From Bacteroidota bacterium (GTDB taxonomy: Bacteria; Bacteroidota; Ignavibacteria; Kapaibacteriales; HRBIN21), in contig JAUQPL010000003.1 in NCBI GenBank assembly GCA_030550395.1, positions 124,001 through 188,000 on the forward strand: 64,000 nucleotides of DNA, in the 5' to 3' direction. Both the position numbers and the translations under genes were made by a program. Below, piece by piece: positions 57,567 through 64,000 of the stretch (positions within the stretch are counted from its first letter, which is position 1; each line of letters begins with the position of its first letter). The notes under the pieces were generated by a model. That model ran no database searches and was not told where the DNA came from. It was given only the letters and a program-made list of their open reading frames with translations.

Positions 57567-57827
57567 TTAGACTCGGATATCAACGAAGGTGCCCTTGTAG
57601 ATATCGGGTTCATGGAGACGCCCTTCCCGTGTAAAGAGTACATGGTGTGCGATGTAGGAGGCGCTTTCGGGAAATAGGCGGATGAACAACTCCCGCTCCG
57701 CCGGGGTGAGGGTAGCGGGTTCAGTATTGTTCGTGCTCTTCGTCCCCGTGGGAGCGCTGAGGGGTTGTGCGGCGCCCGAAGGTGCCGAGACCCCGTAGAT
57801 GTATGGCTGAACGGGAGCGACTTTCAT
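57567..57827 (-). CDS. Hypothetical protein encoded in the flagellar operon
   Basis: 86 aa ORF between flgC and fliE: TPAERELFIRLFPESASYIAHHVLFTREGRLHEPDIYKGTFVDIRV; tight spacing. Confidence 0.6.
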   Translation of the reverse strand: MKVAPVQPYIYGVSAPSGAAQPLSAPTGTKSTNNTEPATLTPAERELFIRLFPESASYIAHHVLFTREGRLHEPDIYKGTFVDIRV

Positions 57828-57839
57828 GGGACTTCGGCA

Positions 57840-58325
57840 TCAGATTTCTAGTGAGTCTCGCGCAAGGTTTTTCGCCGCTTCAATGACGGCTGTATTTGCT
57901 TCGAATGCGCGCTGAGCGCTGAGAAGTTCCACCATCTCCGTGACAATATTGACATTGGGGTAGCGCACATATCCTTGGGCGTCAGCGTCGGGGTGGGTCG
58001 GATCATAGACCAGCCGGAAGGGGGATGGATCCTGTGCGACAGTGGCGGACAGGACTCGGGGCGGGCTCCAGCGATGAGGAGGCTGGACAGTGGGGGCATG
58101 TCCGACGGCTGTCTGCTGCAAGCGTAATTGAAAACCCAAGGCTTCCTCAAAGGGGTCGGCGGGATGGGCACGGACGAGAACGATCTCCCTCCGGTAGGGC
58201 TCTCCGTTGGGACCGTTGGTAGCGTCCGCGTTAGCGATGTTTTTGGCAATGCTATTGAGGCGCTGTCGTTGGAGGCTTAGTCCTTGGGCGCTGATAGCCA
58301 GGCTATGGAAGATATTGCCAGCCAT
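57840..58325 (-). CDS. flgC: Flagellar basal-body rod protein FlgC
   Basis: MAGNIFHSLAISAQGLSLQRQRLNSIAKNIANADATN...VRYPNVNIVTEMVELLSAQRAFEANTAVIEAAKNL. Confidence 0.94.
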   Translation of the reverse strand: MAGNIFHSLAISAQGLSLQRQRLNSIAKNIANADATNGPNGEPYRREIVLVRAHPADPFEEALGFQLRLQQTAVGHAPTVQPPHRWSPPRVLSATVAQDPSPFRLVYDPTHPDADAQGYVRYPNVNIVTEMVELLSAQRAFEANTAVIEAAKNLARDSLEI

Positions 58326-58344
58326 GGTGCGGAACCACCTGCTA

Positions 58345-58767
58345 CTACAACGTACCCCGGATAGCCGTCTGCAGAGATTGGAAGTACCGACCCACCATGC
58401 GAGCGGCAAAGCGGAAGCGGAGTTGTGTCTCCAACAGCTCGGTCATTTCCCGATCAATGTTGACATGCGACTCGCCAGCGGCGTACCGTTCGGGTTCTGG
58501 CAGTGAGTCCATGTCTCTTTCTGCCTGGACGCTGGCAGGATCAGGGGGACCGATAGGGATATGGCGATTATTGGTTCGGAGCCCCTTATTGGCAACCCCT
58601 GCGTGTTGCTGGAAGAATTCCTCAAATCGGACACGGTATGGGCGATATTCCGGAGTGGTGACATTGGCAATATTTTCAGCAATCACCCGTTGCCGTAAAG
58701 TGTAGGCATCTAAGGCTCTTTGCAGGAGAGGTAGCCGTTCTCGGAAGAGCCACTCGCGGATTTCCAT
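58345..58767 (-). CDS. flgB: Flagellar basal-body rod protein FlgB
   Basis: LLQRALDAYTLRQRVIAENIANVTTPEYRPYRVRFEEFF...VNIDREMTELLETQLRFRFAARMVGRYF. Confidence 0.92.
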   Translation of the reverse strand: MEIREWLFRERLPLLQRALDAYTLRQRVIAENIANVTTPEYRPYRVRFEEFFQQHAGVANKGLRTNNRHIPIGPPDPASVQAERDMDSLPEPERYAAGESHVNIDREMTELLETQLRFRFAARMVGRYFQSLQTAIRGTL

Positions 58768-58862
58768 CGTCCTTGCAAGTGTTGTGATACCGGATGACAT
58801 CCAAGACATAAGCAACGCTAATGCCAATACCGAAGCGCAAGAAACTACTGCCGAAGGCGCTG

Positions 58863-58870
58863 TATTTTTG
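58863..58870 (+). promoter_or_regulatory. Candidate -7 element TATTTTTG upstream of the MerR-family gene
   Basis: Perfect TAnnTTTG 14 nt before the start. Confidence 0.45.
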
Positions 58871-58884
58871 TATCGGCACATGTC

Positions 58885-59226
58885 ATGGAATCTGTGCAGC
58901 GTTACTACCGTATCGGAGAGGTTGCCCGTCTGCTGAAGGAGCAACCCCATACGCTCCGCTATTGGGAGCGGCAGTTTCAGCGACCCTGTCCGCGTCGGGG
59001 TGCATCAGGTGAGCGGCTCTACAGCGAGGAGGATATTGCTATTCTGCGGCGCATTCAACACGTGCTCCGGGTACAGCGCTGCACTGTGCACCAAGCTAAG
59101 CAAATTCTGGGTGGGAGTGCCGAACATTCATCTACCCTTTCCCCTGCTGTAGCCGCGGTGCTTCGGGAGACCTTGGAGTTGATGCTGTTCTTCCTGAAGC
59201 TTTTGGGGAATGCTTCCCAGGGATAG
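58885..59226 (+). CDS. MerR-family transcriptional regulator
   Basis: YYRIGEVARLLKEQPHTLRYWERQF...GERLYSEEDIAILRRIQHVLRVQRCTVHQAKQIL. Confidence 0.92.
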   Translation: MESVQRYYRIGEVARLLKEQPHTLRYWERQFQRPCPRRGASGERLYSEEDIAILRRIQHVLRVQRCTVHQAKQILGGSAEHSSTLSPAVAAVLRETLELMLFFLKLLGNASQG

Positions 59227-59282
59227 AAATGTGCGTATTTTTACGCCCGCCTGGGACAAGTTGCACGTCAGGATGGGCAGCG

Positions 59283-59723
59283 ATGCGGAACTCGCTCAAC
59301 AAGGTGATGTTGATTGGAAACGTCGGCCGCGATCCAGAGCTCCGCTATACACCGGAAGGTATTCCAGTGGTGACCTTCCGTCTGGCGATGAGTGAGTCAC
59401 GACGTGACCGGGATGGCAATCTCCGGGAGCATACGGAATGGCATACGATTGTTGCCTGGCGGGAGCTGGCGGAACGTACCCAGCGGATTGTCCAGAAGGG
59501 GTCGTTAGTGTATGTAGAGGGGCGACTGCGGACACGGGAATTTGAGGACCGCGGTGGGAATCGCCGTCGGGTTGTGGAAGTGTGGGCTGACAGCCTATTG
59601 GTCCTGGATCGCCGTCACCGAGATGCGGGGAGTAGTGTGAGCGAAGAGAAAAACGCGGCACCAGAGTTGCCGCCTGAGGATGCAGACGCCCCAACGATGC
59701 CCGATGATGAGGTTCCCTTCTAA
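59283..59723 (+). CDS. ssb: Single-stranded DNA-binding protein
   Basis: SLNKVMLIGNVGRDPELRYTPEGIPVVTFRLAMSE; C-terminal acidic tip DDEVPF. Confidence 0.96.
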   Translation: MRNSLNKVMLIGNVGRDPELRYTPEGIPVVTFRLAMSESRRDRDGNLREHTEWHTIVAWRELAERTQRIVQKGSLVYVEGRLRTREFEDRGGNRRRVVEVWADSLLVLDRRHRDAGSSVSEEKNAAPELPPEDADAPTMPDDEVPF

Positions 59724-59731
59724 GATAGGGG

Positions 59732-60682
59732 GTGCTCGTGGAGGAGCTGCAGCGCTTAGAGCTTCGTATCGGTGTGGTGACCTTAGTGGCGGTAGCACTA
59801 TTTCTGTTGGGGATCACGTGGGCGCGGGGAATACGGCTGGGGGGTGCGCAGCGGGAATTCGTGTTGCGCTTTCCTACGGCAGCAGGATTAGAGGTTGGAG
59901 CCCCGGTCTTCATCAATGGGGTACGTCAGGGAAGTGTGATCAGCATAAAGGTGCAGGATAGCAGCGCCCTTGTCCATATCGCCGTAGAGCCCACAGTTCC
60001 CATACGCCGAGATGCGACCGCACGGATTGGACTGCAGGAGTTGACGGGGGGACGGAAGGTGGATCTTTTCCCGGGGACATCTCCGGAGTTTCTGCCTGCT
60101 GGTGCGGAAATCCCGGGCTTTGCTTCCCCGGATGTGGCGGAATTGATTGCGCAGCTGGGCTCCCTCGGGGGGGAGATTGAACGTGTTGTGGCGCGCTTGG
60201 ATACGGTGTCGGCTGCATTAGTCCATATTCTCACACCGCAGACACAACAGGCGGTGCGCTCTATTGCCGATGATCTTGCCTTAGTTGCGGAGCGTTTACG
60301 GACCTTTACGGAAGAGCATGGGGAAGCTATCGAGCGCACGGCAGATAACATCGCAGCGCTTTCTACAGAGTTGCGGGACGTTGTTGCGCAGAATCGTTCG
60401 GCAGCTTCCTCTGCAGTCCAGAGCCTACAGAGGGCATCGGCTGCGGCAGAGCAGACGCTGAGGCGAGTGGATAGTCTGGTCGGGGAGCTACGGAGTGCCA
60501 CAACGCACCTGAGTAGTGTTTTGGAAAAGTTGCAGCAAAGAACGACTCTTGCAGGACGCTTGGTTGCTGATGAAGAACTAGCGCGGCAAGTGGACTCTAC
60601 GCTTGCTCTCGTGCGGGAATTTCTGGGGCAGATCCGGCAGTATGGGGTCAATGTTAACGTGCGCTTGGGGACGCGACCGTAA
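59732..60682 (+). CDS. MCE/MlaD-family protein
   Basis: N-terminal TM, FPTAAGLEVGAPVFINGVRQGSVISIKV...ATARIGLQELTGGRKVDLFPGT; GTG start. Confidence 0.88.
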   Translation: MLVEELQRLELRIGVVTLVAVALFLLGITWARGIRLGGAQREFVLRFPTAAGLEVGAPVFINGVRQGSVISIKVQDSSALVHIAVEPTVPIRRDATARIGLQELTGGRKVDLFPGTSPEFLPAGAEIPGFASPDVAELIAQLGSLGGEIERVVARLDTVSAALVHILTPQTQQAVRSIADDLALVAERLRTFTEEHGEAIERTADNIAALSTELRDVVAQNRSAASSAVQSLQRASAAAEQTLRRVDSLVGELRSATTHLSSVLEKLQQRTTLAGRLVADEELARQVDSTLALVREFLGQIRQYGVNVNVRLGTRP

Positions 60683-61341
60683 TGGCCGTAGGGGCACAGA
60701 CGACAGCGACGACGCCAGACCTTATCGCCTACATTCAGCGTTATTTCTCTGCCGAGGATGAGTTTCTTGCGACACTGCGCCAGCAGGCTCTGGAGGCGGG
60801 CTTTCCTGAAATCTGGATTGCTCCAGAGCAAGGAGCCTTCCTGCAGGTTGTCCTCCGTGCGATGGGAGCTCGGCACGTGCTGGAGATTGGGACTTTGGCG
60901 GGATATTCGGCCATCACATTGGCTCGGGCGCTTCCAGAGGAAGGGTGGCTCATTACGGTTGAGCGTGATGCCCAGCGGGCGGAGTTTGCCCGGCGTGCCG
61001 TTGAGCGGGCAGGACTGGCACACAAGATTCGTGTAGAATGTGCCGATGCTCGCGAATGGCTCCGGACCTTCCATCCACCAGAGCCGCTGGACTTTGTCTT
61101 CATTGATGCAGACAAGCCGAGCTATAGCTTGTATTTGGACTTGTGTCTTCCGCTTTTGCGTATTGGTGGTCTCATCTGCACCGATAATGCCTTAGCATGG
61201 GGAGAGATTGCCTCCGAAACGACCGATCCCGATGTTCAAGCCCTCCAGGCGTTCAACCTTCGGATGGCAACGCATCCGCAATTGCAATGCTGCCTTGTCC
61301 CATTGGGCGACGGTATGGTGCTTGGCGTTCGGCGTTGGTAG
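60682..61341 (+). CDS. O-methyltransferase (class I SAM-dependent, COMT-like)
   Basis: HVLEIGTLAGYSAITLARALPEEGWLITVERD; FVFIDADKPSYSLYLDLCLPLLRIGGLICTDNALAWG. Confidence 0.93.
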   Translation: MAVGAQTTATTPDLIAYIQRYFSAEDEFLATLRQQALEAGFPEIWIAPEQGAFLQVVLRAMGARHVLEIGTLAGYSAITLARALPEEGWLITVERDAQRAEFARRAVERAGLAHKIRVECADAREWLRTFHPPEPLDFVFIDADKPSYSLYLDLCLPLLRIGGLICTDNALAWGEIASETTDPDVQALQAFNLRMATHPQLQCCLVPLGDGMVLGVRRW

Positions 61342-62654
61342 TTGCCGGCACTGTCCTGCTGACACTTCCGGGGGCTTCTCAGCCTGTCTTGCTGAGTCGC
61401 CCAGCCTCGAGCCTCAAAGCCGGGGAGCCCCTGTTTGCCGATATTTGGCGAATTGATGCGCGGGACTATCCTCGTGAGGTTCGCTTGTTCGTTCGGATTC
61501 GGGATCGCTCCGGTACCCCGGTGACCCACCTGGCACCCCCGTATGCCTCGGAGCTCTGGCGTCAGTACTGGCGGAGCTTATCCGAACAGCTCGGGCTTTC
61601 GAGGGTGCCTATTGATAGTTTTGCCGTACAGGAATTCAACGAGTGGGATACGCTTCGCTACGCTATTGCTCTGCTCTTGGACTACAGCGGCTCAATGATG
61701 CCGATATTGCCTATTGTCTCCACAGCGACGGAGGAATTTCTCCAGCTCAAGCATCCTAGCGATGCTCTTGCTCTCATGAGTTTTAGCGAGCGGGTGCAGG
61801 AGATAAGCTCCCTGGAGACCAATTCTGCGGTGTTATTGCAAGCGTTTCGCCAGCAGCGTCGCCGTGGTGTCGGAGTCTATACCGCCGTCTATGATGCCTT
61901 GCTCAGTGGTATTGAGCTGCTCAAGCATGCCAATGTTCCTGCCCGTGTGCTCATTCTTTTCTCTGACGGCAATGAGAATGCTTCTACAGCTTCAGCGCTC
62001 TCGGTGTACGAAGCTGCCAGGGCTGCCGATGTCCGCATTTTCACCGTTGGCTTTGGCTACACACAGGATTCCCTTCTGGCAGCGCTGGCAACGTATACAG
62101 GGGGGCAGTACTATCCCTTGAGCCGTCCCGAAGAAGTGAGTAGCGTGTTGAGCGATATCTATCGTAGCCTGCGCAATTTCTATCTGGTTCGCTATCGTCC
62201 GCCTTTGTATGCGGGTCTCCATCGCGTTCGCTTGCAGCTCCTTCTGTCTGGCGACACGGTGGTAGCGGAGGGAGAGTACGACACAGCTCCCATCACCCCG
62301 TTTGACACCGTAGGGAAGCAGTTTGAGCGAATTATTCTGTTTGACTTTGACAAGGCAACACTCCGCCCGGAGGCATTGCCTATCATTGAGGAACTTGCGG
62401 AGTTGCTCAAGCGCTATCCCCGAATTCGGTTGGAGGTGCAGGGGCATACGGACAACATTGGGACGCTGGAGTATAATCAGCGCCTCTCGGAACAACGGGC
62501 GTATGCGGTTGTCGAAGCACTGGTTGAGCGGGGGATAGACCGACGGCGCCTGCGCCCACGTGGTTTCGGCATGACAATGCCGGTTGCACCGAACGATACG
62601 GAGGAGAATCGGCAGAAGAACCGGAGGACGGTGTTCAAAATCATTGCCAAGTGA
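61287..62654 (+). CDS. von Willebrand factor A domain + OmpA C-terminal domain protein
   Basis: LLDYSGSMMP MIDAS, FSDGNENAST; OmpA: VQGHTDNIGTLEYNQRLSEQRAYAVVEALVERGIDRRRLRPRGFG. Confidence 0.85.
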   Translation: MLPCPIGRRYGAWRSALVVAGTVLLTLPGASQPVLLSRPASSLKAGEPLFADIWRIDARDYPREVRLFVRIRDRSGTPVTHLAPPYASELWRQYWRSLSEQLGLSRVPIDSFAVQEFNEWDTLRYAIALLLDYSGSMMPILPIVSTATEEFLQLKHPSDALALMSFSERVQEISSLETNSAVLLQAFRQQRRRGVGVYTAVYDALLSGIELLKHANVPARVLILFSDGNENASTASALSVYEAARAADVRIFTVGFGYTQDSLLAALATYTGGQYYPLSRPEEVSSVLSDIYRSLRNFYLVRYRPPLYAGLHRVRLQLLLSGDTVVAEGEYDTAPITPFDTVGKQFERIILFDFDKATLRPEALPIIEELAELLKRYPRIRLEVQGHTDNIGTLEYNQRLSEQRAYAVVEALVERGIDRRRLRPRGFGMTMPVAPNDTEENRQKNRRTVFKIIAK

Positions 62655-62656
62655 GC

Positions 62657-63940
62657 TCAAAAGCCCAAAAGAAGGAGCTCATTGAGGAGTGCTTCCGCAA
62701 GGACATTGCGGCTTTCCCCATACCACTGCCCTGCTGGCAGCAAGAGGAGATCGCCGTACGTATTGGGGTCTTCGGGGCGGAAGTCTGACGAAGTACAGAC
62801 AATGGAAACTTCCTCCGGACGGAACTCATTGTCAACGTCTATCACTTCGGCTGTGAATCGGAGGGCGACCACGGAGGTACCAACGCTGTCAGGAGGGACC
62901 TGGAGCAGGGCAAGGGGGATGCGGAGCTTAACGGCGTAGCCGATTGGGCGGCGTATGACTAAGGCTTTCGTCTGACGCCAAAGGCCAGAGTGAGCAAGCT
63001 CTTGCCACTGCTGGCTGTGGAAGGTCAGTTGGGGAGCTTGTTCGGCGAAGTTTCCCAACCGGAGGCTAATGCTGGAGTGAGACCACGAGAGGGTTGTTGA
63101 CGGGGCTGACTTCCGAGAGCGCTTTGGGGGAGATGGTGCTGAGGATTGCACGGTGGCAAACCAAAGGCGGACCATATCTGCAGCACACGTATCACATCGT
63201 CCAGTAATCAATTCATCGTCGGTGACCCATAGGGCAAGGTAGAGGAAGCGCTCATCATAGGCAGCGCGGATTTGGAAGGAGGCATCTTCAGGTCCGTTCC
63301 AGTAGTAAGCTCCTCGGGGTACGTAGTCAACGGTGGCACATGTGGCGTCTATGGTGTAGGTTCCCACAACGCGATGGCGGCGGGGATATGCTGGAAGCAC
63401 TATGGAACGCCGTTCTTTCTCAAAGCTACCGTCGGGGCGGAACAGGCGGTACCATTGTTCTAAGGTGGCGTAGTTGCGCCCTTGCTCAGAGCTTTGTCCG
63501 CCGAGGGTCTGTAGCGTCCGTTCTTCCCATAGAGTGAAATTGCCTTGCCAGTAGCGGTAACGTCGGATCTTCCAGACCCCGTGGCGTAGCTTTTGACTGA
63601 CGGTGCAGAGGGTGTCTCCTATGGCGACGCCGACTTCCAGGGGGGTTCCTAAGTAGGGGACCGGGAATTGAGCTACGTTGAGCAAGAAGCCATCTTGGTC
63701 AACGAAAGCGTAGAAATGGGTGCGTCGCTGGCGTTCCTGGGGGATGAGGACGGTCAAGGCAAGGTCGGGATATCTGTCCCCGGAAAAGTCCCCCACATCC
63801 CAGCTCCAGATTTCGTAAGGGGCCCCCAAGGGGAGTTGAGTCCGGAGGTCGGCCAGTTGAGCGCGGTCGAAGTATGCCTCCAGAGTATCCAGCAACTCCT
63901 GTAGACTCATGCCGCGCTGGGCGAGCGCAGGGAGATACAA
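62657..63940 (-). CDS. Hypothetical secreted protein with CBM9/DOMON-like domain
   Basis: YYWNGPEDASFQIRAAYDERFLYLALWVTDDELITGRCD; N-terminal FG-GAP-like DVGDFSGDRYPDLALTV; signal peptide likely. Confidence 0.6.
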   Translation of the reverse strand: MYLPALAQRGMSLQELLDTLEAYFDRAQLADLRTQLPLGAPYEIWSWDVGDFSGDRYPDLALTVLIPQERQRRTHFYAFVDQDGFLLNVAQFPVPYLGTPLEVGVAIGDTLCTVSQKLRHGVWKIRRYRYWQGNFTLWEERTLQTLGGQSSEQGRNYATLEQWYRLFRPDGSFEKERRSIVLPAYPRRHRVVGTYTIDATCATVDYVPRGAYYWNGPEDASFQIRAAYDERFLYLALWVTDDELITGRCDTCAADMVRLWFATVQSSAPSPPKRSRKSAPSTTLSWSHSSISLRLGNFAEQAPQLTFHSQQWQELAHSGLWRQTKALVIRRPIGYAVKLRIPLALLQVPPDSVGTSVVALRFTAEVIDVDNEFRPEEVSIVCTSSDFRPEDPNTYGDLLLLPAGQWYGESRNVLAEALLNELLLLGF

Positions 63941-64000
63941 GCCACAGACGACAATCAGGCTCCTTATCCAGCGCCAGCCAGCGCCATATGGACTAAGCGT

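Noticed and set aside
59926-61074. 382-aa minus-strand ORF antisense to MCE and O-methyltransferase genes
   Set aside because: Ser/Arg-rich antisense frame typical of high-GC shadow ORFs; spans two well-supported sense genes.

Overview
This 64-kb window is compact, gene-dense bacterial chromosome, about 57-60% GC by eye. I infer the Bacteroidota/Chlorobiota/Ignavibacteriota/Kapabacteria side of the tree, from two apparent T9SS-type C-terminal sorting domains, GlmU-family and cyclase proteins typical of that group, and TAnnTTTG promoter elements. I recognise about 60 protein-coding genes. They include a TRAP transporter, pyrG, an MBL/rhodanese fusion, rsmH-mraZ, a lexA homolog, tandem lipoprotein cytochromes c, murA, accC-gcvH, dapA, purB, a fused 2-oxoacid dehydrogenase E1, nhaA, a polysaccharide/glycan modification locus, a TonB receptor, a heparinase-like/SSS pair, rsgA, a motB-fliW-csrA-response regulator group, a large Asp-box repeat secreted protein, hflX, glgP, and a flagellar operon (flgB-flgC-fliE-F-G-H-I-J plus a MotE-like gene). 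The window ends with ssb, MCE and VWA-OmpA genes. I found no rRNA, tRNA, CRISPR array or mobile element. The most notable observations are: (1) a LexA homolog lacking the Ala-Gly cleavage site, the catalytic Ser and the catalytic Lys, with a cluster of CCTGAA/TTCAGG half-sites at its own promoter; (2) nine perfect TAnnTTTG (-7-like) elements placed upstream of gene starts on both strands; (3) convergent gene pairs that abut or overlap, with short perfect hairpins on or next to the stop codons; (4) a MraZ-type operator; (5) uncharacterised small proteins linked to the flagellar operon and to hflX.
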